From an uncultured Pseudomonadota bacterium (GTDB lineage Bacteria; Pseudomonadota; Gammaproteobacteria; Steroidobacterales; Woeseiaceae), in the NCBI GenBank assembly GCA_913055625.1, contig CAJXJW010000003.1, positions 372,001 to 436,000 on the forward strand: 64,000 bases of DNA, written 5' to 3'. How positions within the stretch are numbered: position 1 is the stretch's first letter; every line of letters begins with the position of its first letter. This document shows, in pieces, positions 54,707 through 64,000 of this stretch. Below the pieces are notes generated by a model that was not told the origin of the DNA, did no database searches, and was given only the letters and a program-made list of their open reading frames with translations. The translations under genes and the position numbers were made by a program.

Positions 54707-54853
54707 CGCCGGGGTGTGGTCGCCGGACACCCTGCGAGCGTCGTGTGAAGCGCCGCGAAGCAGGACGCCCGAGCAAGCGGAGCGCGATGCGAGCCCGGCA
54801 TGGATGCCGGGCGAGCTTTAGCTCGCAGGGTGTCCGGCGTCCGCACCCCGGCG
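54707..54853. repeat. Inverted-repeat (MITE/BIME-like) element
   Basis: Two 33-base arms (54707-54739 and 54821-54853) are inverted copies with two mismatches. They flank 81 bases that contain a second perfect hairpin (GCCCGGCA 54793-54800 with TGCCGGGC 54805-54812). The element fills most of the gap between AsmA and the DUF4097 gene and ends 4 bases before the latter's stop. It could be a miniature transposable element or a large terminator-like structure. Confidence 0.6.
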
Positions 54854-54856
54854 GCG

Positions 54857-55747
54857 TTACTCCTTGCACACCTCGATGCTGCCATTGAGGGTCGCCAACG
54901 AGACGCGGCCTTCGCCCGAGCCTTCCCTGAAGCTGACCTCGAGGCCGGGGGCGTACTTGCTGGTGCGTTCGGGTTTCGGGCCGAAGCAGTTCTTGATGCG
55001 CCCGTTGAAGGTCTCGATGTCGAAGCGGGCGGACACGGGGCCGGTGAACTGGATCTCGATGGTGCCGTTGACCGACTCCATGTCGATGCGGCCGCCGTCC
55101 TCGAGGCCGCCCAGCATTACGATGTCGCCGGAGACCGTTTCGGCGCGGACGCGGCGGAACGTGCCGTCGATGATCTCGATGTCGCCGCTGACGACCTCCG
55201 CCGACAGGGAGCCGGAGAGGCCCTCGGCCGTCACGTCGCCGGAGACGGACGACAACTCCCACTCGCCGACGGACTTCCCGCTCGCGCTCTCGACCTCGAC
55301 GTCGCCGCTGACGGTGCCGGCCTGGATGTCGCTGGACCAGGCCTCGGTCGTGATATCGCCGCTCACGGCCTGGAGTTCCTGCTCGCCGCGCACGCCGGAG
55401 ACCTCGATGTCGGCGCTGACGGTGCCGATGTCGAGCGAACTGTCCTGCGGCACCCGGATCGTCAGCTCGGCCGACACGTCCCTGTGCCCCCAGCGGCGGT
55501 CGGGCGCCTTGACCTTGATCGTGATCTCGCGGCCGTCGCGCTCGAAAATGAACTCCTCGACGTCGTCGTCGATCGAGCCGGCGACGTGCACTTCGCTGCG
55601 GCCCCAGCCCTCGACCGTGATCGACCCGGACAGGTTGGACACGGTGACCCGCCCGTCATCGGCGGCGTCGAGCCTGCTGTCGACCTCCCTCGCCGCGGCC
55701 TGCGAGGCCGCCAGGGTGAGCAGTGAAATAATGGCTAGCTTGTTCAT
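54857..55747 (-). CDS. Secreted DUF4097 beta-helix protein
   Basis: The 296-residue protein has a signal peptide (MNKLAIISLLTLAASQAAA). Repeated beta-strand units follow with a recurring VSGDI/VSGDV core (for example ELQAVSGDITTE, IQAGTVSGDVEV, SSVSGDVTAE and AEVVSGDIEI), the right-handed beta-helix pattern of DUF4097 putative adhesins. It ends with one disulfide-capable pair of cysteines. ATG 55747 is used because the signal peptide starts there. It is downstream of an ECF sigma/anti-sigma pair on the same strand, a common grouping for envelope-stress regulons. Confidence 0.85.
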   Translation of the reverse strand: MNKLAIISLLTLAASQAAAREVDSRLDAADDGRVTVSNLSGSITVEGWGRSEVHVAGSIDDDVEEFIFERDGREITIKVKAPDRRWGHRDVSAELTIRVPQDSSLDIGTVSADIEVSGVRGEQELQAVSGDITTEAWSSDIQAGTVSGDVEVESASGKSVGEWELSSVSGDVTAEGLSGSLSAEVVSGDIEIIDGTFRRVRAETVSGDIVMLGGLEDGGRIDMESVNGTIEIQFTGPVSARFDIETFNGRIKNCFGPKPERTSKYAPGLEVSFREGSGEGRVSLATLNGSIEVCKE

Positions 55748-55798
55748 GTGAGTTCTCTCTTCAACCCGATGCGCCACTCGTCCCTTACAGCGGGCAGC

Positions 55799-56350
55799 TC
55801 AAATGTCATTCCTCGACATGACGTCCTGCGTCAGGCCACCGACCTTGCGCATCACCGCAAGCTCCTCGCGATACGTCCTGAGCAGCAGTTCCTGCAGCAA
55901 CACGTTGCCCGGCTCCTGCTCCAGTGCCGCGTTGATCTCCGTGATCGCGTCCCGGATCACGCGGAGATTCTGTTCCACGCCGGCACGCGCCGCCGGGGAC
56001 AGTTTATCCAGCTCACGGTCCATTTGCGCCTGCAGGTTCGTGCGCGCGAGCTTGTAGCCGCTCGACAGCTCATAGTCGCCGCCGAACGACGCGGTCTGCA
56101 GCGCCAGGTCGGCCGGCACCGTGCGCTCGATGATCACCGGGTCTTCGCGCGTCGCGACGTAGGTCAGCATCGACGACGCGGCGACCAACAGCAGCACGCC
56201 GGCGGCCTGCGCCCAGTAGGGTGAGTAGCGGCGGCGCGGCGGCGCGGCGATGGCGTCGGCGATCTCCGGCCACAGGTCACGCTCCGGCGCGATGTCCTTC
56301 GCCAGGCGTGCCGCATTCGCGAACAGTTTGTCGTCAAATTCCGTGTTCAT
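55799..56350 (-). CDS. Putative membrane anti-sigma factor
   Basis: The 183-residue protein has an N-terminal cytoplasmic part (about 1-42), one membrane segment (about 45-66, YWAQAAGVLLLVAASSMLTY) and a periplasmic helical domain. Its ATG overlaps the sigma factor stop by 4 bases, the usual layout for a sigma/anti-sigma pair. There is no zinc-binding His-Cys motif, so it is not a ZAS-type anti-sigma. Function is inferred from position and topology. Confidence 0.7.
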   Translation of the reverse strand: MNTEFDDKLFANAARLAKDIAPERDLWPEIADAIAAPPRRRYSPYWAQAAGVLLLVAASSMLTYVATREDPVIIERTVPADLALQTASFGGDYELSSGYKLARTNLQAQMDRELDKLSPAARAGVEQNLRVIRDAITEINAALEQEPGNVLLQELLLRTYREELAVMRKVGGLTQDVMSRNDI

Positions 56351-56904
56351 GACTCGTACCCTTCCTCGCCCAGCTGCTGCGCGAGCAATCGCCGCGCCCG
56401 GTGCAGCTGGGCCTTGCTGGTACCCACCGCGATGCCGAGCATGCTGCTCGCCTCGTCGTGGCTGTACCCGTAAACCGCACTCAGAACGAAGACGTGCCGT
56501 GCGCCCTCGGGCAGGCGGTCGACCGCCTCCGCGAGGTCGCGGAGCTCGCCCGTGTCGGCGACCGCAGCCGGCGACGACGAGAGCTCGTTCGCCGCCTGGA
56601 TCCGGTCCTGTTCACGCTTCGACTTGCGAATCCGGCCGAGCACCGCGTTCACCGCGATGCGGTGCAGCCAGGTGCCGAACGCGCTGTCGCCGCGGAACTT
56701 CCGGATCTTGTTCCACGCCTGGATGAAGGCCTCCTGCGTGCAGTCCTCCGCCTCGGCGCGATTACCGGTCATTCGCAGGCACAGGCCGTAGACGCGATCG
56801 AGGTGCATCCGGTACAGCGCCTCGAATGCGCGGGCATCCCCGCGCTGGGCTCGTCGTATCCAGAGCGATTCGTCGTCTTCCGTCGGTGTCATGGCCACTG
56901 CCAT
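56347..56904 (-). CDS. ECF-type RNA polymerase sigma factor
   Basis: The protein of 185 residues has sigma region 2 (ALYRMHLDRVYGLCLRMTGN, DCTQEAFIQAWNKIRKFRGD, FGTWLHRIAVNAVLGRIRK) and region 4 (LPEGARHVFVLSAVYGYSHD, EASSMLGIAVGTSKAQLHRA). Starts at ATG 56904 and ATG 56892 are both possible. It heads an operon with the membrane anti-sigma-like protein and DUF4097 protein, unlike the kinase-linked ECF factor at 7604-8176. Confidence 0.92.
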   Translation of the reverse strand: MAVAMTPTEDDESLWIRRAQRGDARAFEALYRMHLDRVYGLCLRMTGNRAEAEDCTQEAFIQAWNKIRKFRGDSAFGTWLHRIAVNAVLGRIRKSKREQDRIQAANELSSSPAAVADTGELRDLAEAVDRLPEGARHVFVLSAVYGYSHDEASSMLGIAVGTSKAQLHRARRLLAQQLGEEGYES

Positions 56905-57135
56905 GGGCCGACTATAGTCGCTGGTCTGTGCCGTCAAAAGCGCGGCCATACACGGAGTTCTCCGTTCTTACTGCTCTTTGGATGCCCGGCGGGGCGCCGC
57001 GGTTTGAATATCGGGCCCGAAACGCCCGTCCCGCGGGGCCTCCCGCCTGTATGCCGGGCCGATTTACGTTATGATTCGGCTGGCCCGTTTCAACGCCGGC
57101 CACCTCCGGGGCAAGGATAAGTAAAAAAACGATCT

Positions 57136-59232
57136 ATGGCGGGGCATTCCATTCTGTTTCTCGGGCGCAGCACCCAGGTGTCCGGCTACCTGGCTGAACT
57201 CGAAACGCTGTCCTGCTGCACGATGCTGATGCGTCACGGCGCGCTTTCGCTGCCGGACAACCTGACGTCCGCCATCGACCTCGTGCTGTTCGAGGCGGAG
57301 GGCCAGGAAGAGCCCTTGCCCGACATCCTGCACCGCCTGCGGCGCTACCCGGTGGTGGCGTTGACGCGCCGCGAAGCCGAGCACCGCGGCATCGCCGCCG
57401 TGCAGGCCGGGGCCCAGGCCTACCTCTGCGCGGACGACGTAACGGTCGACGCGCAGGAGTCGCTGTTCGATCACGCGGTGCGCCGTTTCGACCTGCTGCG
57501 CCGCATGTCCGATACCGACAGCTCCGTGCTGTCGATCCTGCGCGATATCAACGACGGCGTGATCGTGACCGACCGCCAGGGCAACGTGCTCGACATCAAC
57601 CCGGCCGGCCGCTCGATCCTGGGCCTCGCGCCACGCTGGCAGCCGCACGGCGACTGGGAGCGGACGTTCTGTTGCCTCGACTCGAAAGGCACCAGCATCC
57701 GCAATGCCGCGGAACTGCCGCTGGTGCGTGCCCGCAACGGCGAGAAGTACACGAACCACGTCGCCATCTACCGGGCACCGGAGCAGCCGGACGTGTGGCT
57801 GTCGCTCAACGGCCAGGGCCTGTATGACGGCAAGGGCGAGCTCATCGGCGGGCTGGTGACGTTCCGCGACACGACCGAGGTGACGCGCCAGACGAACGAG
57901 CTGAAAAAGCGCGCGCGCTTCGACGAACTCACGAACCTGCCGAACCGCAGCGCGTTCAACGATTACCTGCGGCGCGCCATCGGCCGCTGCCAGCGCAACG
58001 GGCACCCCCTCGCCGTGCTGTTCATCGACCTCGATCGCTTCAAGTCGGTCAACGACACGCTCGGCCACGACGTCGGCGACGCGGTCCTCGTCGAAGTCGC
58101 GGAGCGACTCGGCAGGCACCTGCGCGTCGGCGATTTCTCCGGGCGCTGGGGCGGCGACGAATTCGTCGTCTGCCTGGAAGACTTCGGCGACCCCGGCAAC
58201 GCCGCAGCGGCGGCGCAGAAACTCTTGCTGGTGCTGTCCGAGAAATACGCCGCCGGCAACAGCGAGGTGTACGCGACGCCCAGCATCGGCATTGCGCTTT
58301 GCCCGGATTCCGGCACCGAAGCGGAACGGCTGGTAAAGGCAGCCGACATCGCGATGTGCGAGGCGAAGAAACGCGGCGGCGGCCGCTTCCAGTATTACTC
58401 GAGCACGCTGAACTCGAAGCTCGCGCAGCGCGAGGAACTCGAGGTCGGCCTGCGCCATGCACTCGTCCGCAACGAGTTCGTGCTGCACTACCAGCCGCGC
58501 ATCGACATCTCGTCCGGGCGCCTGATCGGCCTGGAGGCACTGCTGCGCTGGCAGCACCCGCGCTTCGGCCTGCTGCCGCCCGCGCGCTTTCTGCCGATCC
58601 TGGAGTCCAGCGGGCTGATCCACTCCGCCGGCGAATGGGTCATCGACCGCGCGTCCCGGCAACTTGCCGCGTGGCAGCGCCAGTTCGAGCTGCCCGACCT
58701 GACGATGTCGATCAACCTGTCGCCGCAGCAGCTCATGCACAAGCGGCTCATCGACTGCGTCGCGAACGCGCTTGCGAACACGGCGCTCGACCCGGGTTGC
58801 ATCGACCTCGAGATCGGCGACGGCGACGTCGTGCGCCGCCGCAGCGCCGAGGTCGAGACGCTCAAGGGCCTTCGCAGGCTCGGCGTTCGTATCTCGCTCG
58901 ATCACTTCGGCATCGCCGACGTCTCGTTCGAGTCGCTCGACAACGGCTTCGTCGACAGCTTCGTCCTCGACCCGTCGCTGATTGCCGACGTCGCCGACAA
59001 CGACAGCCACCAGCGCATCGTGCGCGCCGCGATCGCGATGGCCCAGGGCCTCGACATCGAGGTCGCCGCGGAAGGCGTCGAGACGATGACGCAGCTCGAG
59101 TTCCTGCGCGGCTGCAACTGCGATCTCGCACAGGGCTTCCTGATCAGCCGCCCGATGCAGCCGGAGAAAGTCGCCGCGGTGCTGCGCAGCGAGATCGCAG
59201 GCACCCGCCTGCTCACCCGCGGGATGCCGTAG
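57136..59232 (+). CDS. PAS-GGDEF-EAL protein, probable diguanylate cyclase with degenerate EAL
   Basis: The 698-residue protein has a receiver-like N-terminal domain (about 1-115) lacking clear phospho-acceptor motifs, a PAS domain (about 130-245), GGDEF (GGDEF at 339-343, with the RVGD inhibitory site five residues before the RWGGDEF tract) and EAL (LEALLRW, 466-472). The GGDEF half looks active for c-di-GMP synthesis. In the EAL half several catalytic positions are changed: DDFG reads DHFG (589-592), the Lys of KID is Val610, and LEITE reads LEIGD. It therefore probably does not hydrolyse c-di-GMP. No signal peptide or membrane segment is present. Confidence 0.92.
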   Translation: MAGHSILFLGRSTQVSGYLAELETLSCCTMLMRHGALSLPDNLTSAIDLVLFEAEGQEEPLPDILHRLRRYPVVALTRREAEHRGIAAVQAGAQAYLCADDVTVDAQESLFDHAVRRFDLLRRMSDTDSSVLSILRDINDGVIVTDRQGNVLDINPAGRSILGLAPRWQPHGDWERTFCCLDSKGTSIRNAAELPLVRARNGEKYTNHVAIYRAPEQPDVWLSLNGQGLYDGKGELIGGLVTFRDTTEVTRQTNELKKRARFDELTNLPNRSAFNDYLRRAIGRCQRNGHPLAVLFIDLDRFKSVNDTLGHDVGDAVLVEVAERLGRHLRVGDFSGRWGGDEFVVCLEDFGDPGNAAAAAQKLLLVLSEKYAAGNSEVYATPSIGIALCPDSGTEAERLVKAADIAMCEAKKRGGGRFQYYSSTLNSKLAQREELEVGLRHALVRNEFVLHYQPRIDISSGRLIGLEALLRWQHPRFGLLPPARFLPILESSGLIHSAGEWVIDRASRQLAAWQRQFELPDLTMSINLSPQQLMHKRLIDCVANALANTALDPGCIDLEIGDGDVVRRRSAEVETLKGLRRLGVRISLDHFGIADVSFESLDNGFVDSFVLDPSLIADVADNDSHQRIVRAAIAMAQGLDIEVAAEGVETMTQLEFLRGCNCDLAQGFLISRPMQPEKVAAVLRSEIAGTRLLTRGMP

Positions 59233-59237
59233 CCGCG

Positions 59238-59546
59238 TTATTCCGCGCCGGCGCCGCAGCTCCAGCAGGCGGCGAACTGGCCCTCGTTGGTCTCGCCGCA
59301 CCTGGCGCAACGCCAGTCTTCCGCCGGGCTCTCGGCCAGCGCGTCGTCACCGATGAGCTGCAGGGCGCGCTCGTAGTCCAGGTCGTTGACGACCCAGAGC
59401 TGCGGCCAGGTGTCGGTGAACGGCATCTCGCCGAGTATCGATCCGAAGTGCTCGTTGCGGATCTCGCTGCGGATGCCCTCCGCCGCGAGGAGATTCCTGT
59501 AATGATGAATCGTGACGGTCGCCGGTGCCGACGTCAGTTTCTTCAT
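59238..59546 (-). CDS. DUF2007 protein with zinc ribbon, last gene of the trp operon
   Basis: The 102-residue protein has an N-terminal DUF2007-type fold (TVTIHHYRNLLAAEGIRSEI, WPQLWVVNDLDYERALQLIG). A C-terminal zinc ribbon follows (CARC...CWSC). Its ATG overlaps the trpA stop by 4 bases, so it is translated with the trp genes. The family is described as putative signal transducers, with no known link to tryptophan. Confidence 0.8.
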   Translation of the reverse strand: MKKLTSAPATVTIHHYRNLLAAEGIRSEIRNEHFGSILGEMPFTDTWPQLWVVNDLDYERALQLIGDDALAESPAEDWRCARCGETNEGQFAACWSCGAGAE

Positions 59547-60299
59547 GCCGAGCGCAGCCCCTCGAGGAAGTCCATCGCGCTGTCGCCGTTCTCGATCACC
59601 TCGACGAGCGCGGAGCCGACGATGGCGCCGGCCGCGTGCTTGCCGACGTTCGCGACGTCCGCCGCGCGTCGGATGCCGAAGCCGGCACAGACCGGCAGTC
59701 CCGCCACGCCGCTCACGCGGTCGAGGTAGCCGGCCAGGTCGCCGGGCAAGCCGGCACCGCCGCCGGTGATGCCGGTGATCGTGACCGCGTAGACGAAGCC
59801 GCGGGACGCCGCGCACAGCTTGTCGAGGCGCTCGGGCGGTGTGGCCGGCGTCACGAGCTGCACGAGGCCGAGGCCCTCCGCCTCGAGCGCGGCGCGCAGG
59901 TCGTCGCTCTCCTCGAACGGCAGGTCGGGCACGATGAACGCGCACACGCCGGTCGCGGCGGCTCGCTTCGCGAGCTTCTCGTAGCCGAACGCGAGCAACG
60001 GGTTCAGGTAGGACATCATCACGAGCGGCGCGCCGACGCCGCTTGCGGCGTCGAGCTGATCGAAGATCCACTTCAGGCTGACGCCTTTCTTCAGCGCCTC
60101 GAAGCTGGAGCGCTGGATCGTCATGCCGTCGGCCATCGGGTCCGAGAACGGAATGCCGATCTCGACGACGTCGCCCGCCGCCGCCACGGCGCGCAGCGTG
60201 TCCGCGAAGTCGCCGGGTTCCGGGTAGCCCGCCGTGATGAACGGGACCAGTGCCGTTCGGCCGGCGTCGTTCGCGGCGCGGATGGCCGCCGTCACTCGT

Positions 60300-60313
<14 letters not shown>
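59543..60313 (-). CDS. trpA: Tryptophan synthase alpha chain
   Basis: The 256-residue subunit cleaves indole-3-glycerol phosphate. It shows ALVPFITAGYPEPGD, VVEIGIPFSDPMADGMTIQR with the catalytic Glu and Asp, PLVMMSYLNPLLAFGYEKLA, DLPFEE, VTPATPPERL and GFGIRRAADV. It overlaps trpB by 14 bases and the DUF2007 gene by 4. Length and motifs are normal. Confidence 0.97.
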
Positions 60314-61549
<1,236 letters not shown>

Positions 61550-61553
<4 letters not shown>

Positions 61554-62143
61554 GCAGCTGACTCCGCGGCCCGTGCCGCCGTTATGAATGTCCGGATGAG
61601 GCCGGCGTCCTTGCAGCCCGGCGCCGACTCGACGCCGCTCGACACGTCCACGCCCCAGGGGCGCGCCGCGGCGATCGCGCGGCCCACGTTCGCCGGCGAC
61701 AACCCGCCGGCCAGTATCATCTGGCCGCGGCCCGCGATGCGGCCGGCAGCCTGCCAGTCGACGGCTTCGCCGCTGCCGCTCGCCGGCCCCTCGTAGAGAA
61801 ACGTGCCGGACGGCTCGCCGGCGACATCGCCTTCGCGGTGCACCGGCCAGGTCGCCACCGTCGACGGCACGTCGAGCGACGCGAGGTCCGCGGCGTCGGT
61901 CTGCAGCACGTCCGGACCGAACTCGGCCAGCACGCGCAGCCAGTCGTCGTTCGACGGGTGGCGCATGACGGCCACCTTGAGCAGGTGCTTCGGCGCACGG
62001 CGCACGGCTTCGCGCGCCTCCTGTGGGGTGACCCGGCGCACGGACTCCGCGAACACGAAGCCTATCGCGTCCGCGCCCGCTGCCGCCGCCGCGCTGACGT
62101 CGGCCGCGTTGCGCAGTCCGCAGATTTTCACGAACAGGCTCAT
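61550..62143 (-). CDS. trpF: Phosphoribosylanthranilate isomerase
   Basis: The 197-residue TIM-barrel enzyme begins VKICGLRNAADVSAAAAAGA (catalytic Cys in KICG), with GFVFAESVRRVTPQEAREAV, LQTDAADLASLD, LAGGLSPANVGRAI and VDVSSGVESAPGCKD (catalytic Asp and phosphate-binding end). It is a separate gene, not fused to trpC, and overlaps trpC and trpB by 4 bases each. Confidence 0.97.
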
Positions 62144-62943
62144 GCGGCGAGCGCCCCGGCGCCGGCCTGCTTCATCGCCGCGATCAGCGCGGCGGGGTCC
62201 CGGCTCCGCATCAGCGCGGTGCCGACGAGCGCCGCGGTATAACCGAGGCCGGCCGCATCGGCGGCATCGTCCGCCGATCGCACGCCGCTTTCCGCAACGG
62301 CGGGCCCGGCCGGCAGATGGCCGACGAGATCGGCGAGACGCGCGGGGTCGACGGCGAGCGTGCGCAGGTTGCGCGTGTTCACGCCGAACAGGAGCCTCGC
62401 GTTCTGCACGGCGTCCCGGTCGTGCGCATTCAGCAGTGGCGGGAGACGGGCGAGGTCTTCCGCGTCGAAGGATTCGAGCAGCACGAACAGGCCGTGCTCG
62501 CGGGCCGCGTCGAGCATCGCGCGCAGGCTCGCGTCCGGCAGCATCGTCACGATCAGCAGCACGCCGCTGGCACCGCTCGCCCGCGCCTCCTCGACCTGCC
62601 GCGGGTCGACGAGGAAATCCTTGCGCATCACCGGCACGCCGGGCACGGCAGCCACCACGTCTTCCAGGTGTTCGAGCGACCCGTCGAAGCGCGACGGCTC
62701 CGTCAGCACCGAGATCGCCGCCGCGCCGCCGCGCGCGTAGTCGTTCGCGCGGGCGCCGAGGTCGAGCGTCGGCGTCGCGAGCGCGCCCTCGGCGGGCGAA
62801 CGCGCCTTGATCTCCGCGATGACGTCGAACGCGCCGAGCGCGAGCGGCACGACCGGGCGGTCAAGCTCGGCATCGGTGAAACGCCGCAGGTGCGCGGCGC
62901 GTTCCGCGCTGGCGTCCGCCATCTGTTTGAGAAAATCGCTCAT
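62140..62943 (-). CDS. trpC: Indole-3-glycerol phosphate synthase
   Basis: The 267-residue enzyme shows VIAEIKARSPAEGAL (catalytic Lys), AAAISVLTEPSRFDGSLEHL, MRKDFLVDPRQVEEARASGA, LFGVNTRNLRTLAVD and AVAESGVRSADDAADAAGLG. ATG 62943 overlaps the trpD stop by 4 bases. The frame is open upstream within trpD but has no trpC homology there. Confidence 0.97.
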   Translation of the reverse strand: MSDFLKQMADASAERAAHLRRFTDAELDRPVVPLALGAFDVIAEIKARSPAEGALATPTLDLGARANDYARGGAAAISVLTEPSRFDGSLEHLEDVVAAVPGVPVMRKDFLVDPRQVEEARASGASGVLLIVTMLPDASLRAMLDAAREHGLFVLLESFDAEDLARLPPLLNAHDRDAVQNARLLFGVNTRNLRTLAVDPARLADLVGHLPAGPAVAESGVRSADDAADAAGLGYTAALVGTALMRSRDPAALIAAMKQAGAGALAA

Positions 62944-63968
62944 CGGTCCGCGAAATGCTCCCGCAGCCTGTCGAGCAGCGCGGCAGCGCGGCCGTCGTCG
63001 AGCGCGGCCGCCGCTGCTTCCACGCCCTGGCCCGGGCCGGCGACCGTGCCCTGCACCTCGAGGACGAGCGCGGTGCCCATGATCAGCGCGTCGCGGTGCG
63101 CGCCGGTGTCGTCGCGGTCGAACACGCGGCGCAGCTCGCGCGCATTGTGCTCCGCGTCGCCGCCGGCGAGATCGCCCGGCGCGCAGGTCGCCATGCCGTA
63201 GTCGTCCGGCGTGCGGACGGATTCCTTTACATCGCCCGGCGTCACGTCGAGCAGCAGGAACTCGCCCGCCGGCGTCGCCTCGTCCCAGCCGGGGGAGCCG
63301 TGCACGACGAACGCGCGCTCGATCGGCATGCCGGCGAGCGTGTCCGCCATCAGGCGCGCCGCGGCCTCGCTCCACGCGCCGATGAGCTGGTACGGCGGCG
63401 CGGCCGGGTTCGTCAGCGGGCCGAGCATGTTGAACACCGTGCGCACGCCGAGCGCGCCGCGCACCGGCACCACCGCCTTCATCGCCGGGTGGTAGGCCGG
63501 CGCGAACAGGAACGTGAAGCCGGTGGCCTCGAGGCAGGCGACCGCATCCTTCTCGTGCAGCGGCAGCGGCATGCCGAGGCATTCGAGCATGTCCGCGCTG
63601 CCTGAGCGGCTGGAGACCGAGCGATTGCCGTGTTTCACGACACGCGCGCCGGCCGCGGCGGCGAGCAGGCCCGTGCCGGTCGACAGGTTCAGGCTGCCGG
63701 AGCCGTCACCGCCGGTGCCGACCGTGTCGACCGTCGCCTGCCCCGGCGGGATCTCCGGGTGCACGGCGAGCTTGCGCATCGCGGTCGCGAAGCCGCGGAT
63801 CTCGTCGGCGGTCTCGCCTTTCGCGCGCAGGCCGGCGAGGAACGCCCCGGCCAGCGCCGCGGGCATTTCGCCTTCGGCGAGGCTCAGCATCAAAGCGTGC
63901 GCGTCCGCCTCGCCGAGCGAATGCCCGTCCAGCAGCCGGTCGAGCAGCTTGCTCGCCGGCGACGTCAT
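62940..63968 (-). CDS. trpD: Anthranilate phosphoribosyltransferase
   Basis: The 342-residue enzyme carries VDTVGTGGDGSGSLNLSTGT (PRPP-binding), AAAAGARVVKHGNRSVSSRS, GSADMLECLG, FLFAPAYHPAMKAVVPVRGA, LGVRTVFNMLGPLTNPA and VVHGSPGWDEATPA. It is complete, with ATG 63968 overlapping the stop of the upstream gene by 4 bases. Confidence 0.97.
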   Translation of the reverse strand: MTSPASKLLDRLLDGHSLGEADAHALMLSLAEGEMPAALAGAFLAGLRAKGETADEIRGFATAMRKLAVHPEIPPGQATVDTVGTGGDGSGSLNLSTGTGLLAAAAGARVVKHGNRSVSSRSGSADMLECLGMPLPLHEKDAVACLEATGFTFLFAPAYHPAMKAVVPVRGALGVRTVFNMLGPLTNPAAPPYQLIGAWSEAAARLMADTLAGMPIERAFVVHGSPGWDEATPAGEFLLLDVTPGDVKESVRTPDDYGMATCAPGDLAGGDAEHNARELRRVFDRDDTGAHRDALIMGTALVLEVQGTVAGPGQGVEAAAAALDDGRAAALLDRLREHFADR

Positions 63969-64000
63969 CGCTCGCCGCCCGGCGCCATGCGCAGGAAATT
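63965..64000 (-). CDS. trpG: 3' end of anthranilate synthase component II (partial)
   Basis: The minus strand is open from the window edge and ends NFLRMAPGGER before TGA (63965-63967), which overlaps the trpD ATG. The NFL ending and the position before trpD fit the glutamine amidotransferase TrpG. Only 11 residues are visible. Confidence 0.6.
   Translation of the reverse strand, partial: NFLRMAPGGER

Noticed and set aside
57064..59310. 748-codon minus-strand frame opposite the GGDEF-EAL gene
   Set aside because: It mirrors the third-position GC bias of the coding strand and has no recognisable domain. The plus-strand protein has many.

Overview
The window comes from a high-GC bacterial chromosome. 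The densely packed core genes suggest a gammaproteobacterium: a contiguous trpG-D-C-F-B-A run, RdgC, YggX next to MutY, HtpX, AsmA, and several proteins starting with the ELKRRNV-type membrane module that is common in Woeseia- or Wenzhouxiangella-like marine lineages. The genus is an inference from gene content only.

Layout. 1-15.8 kb is host backbone: a GH78 alpha-L-rhamnosidase, a NERD-domain helicase with a HEPN gene remnant beside it, a serine/threonine kinase paired with an ECF sigma factor, a PrsW-type protease, a TolB-like/TPR membrane protein, rdgC, a broken NYN-LOTUS (LabA-like) gene and an ABC-F ATPase. 16.0-38.0 kb is an accessory region with visibly lower GC. It is bounded by direct repeats of the anticodon-to-3'-end part of tRNA-Phe (16041-16060, 36912-36957, and the intact tRNA-Phe at 38023-38098). 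This looks like two elements stacked at one tRNA gene. 38.1-64 kb is backbone again: a second TolB-like/TPR protein, a DUF418 membrane protein, htpX, alanine dehydrogenase with its divergent Lrp regulator, egtB-egtD (ergothioneine), PhzF, yggX-mutY, AsmA, an ECF sigma/anti-sigma/DUF4097 group, a GGDEF-EAL protein and the trp operon.

The main accessory cargo is a DNA phosphorothioation locus of the Ssp type. It has sspA (cysteine desulfurase) diverging from sspB (DUF4007), sspC (large P-loop ATPase) and sspD (PAPS-reductase-like), plus a phosphorothioation-associated methyltransferase convergent to sspA. No SspE-like DUF262/DUF1524 restriction protein is present. Instead sspD is followed, with overlapping or nearly touching genes, by an SF2 helicase, a MORC-like GHKL ATPase and a PLD-type nuclease, the likely restriction module. 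The same strand and spacing continue into a membrane protein whose single reading frame is interrupted by TAA, a nucleoside-deoxyribosyltransferase-like enzyme, a DarT1/NADAR-type toxin-antitoxin pair and a HEPN protein. This makes one possible 12.5-kb transcription unit of stacked defences.

The right part of the island (32.1-36.9 kb) starts with an IS3 OrfA remnant. It carries a tight four-gene cluster pairing a MerR-like regulator with a two-lobed retropepsin-like aspartic protease and two unknown proteins, then an HNH endonuclease and a CoiA-like protein. The MerR/aspartic-protease cluster and the Ssp-linked composite operon are the best candidates for something undescribed.
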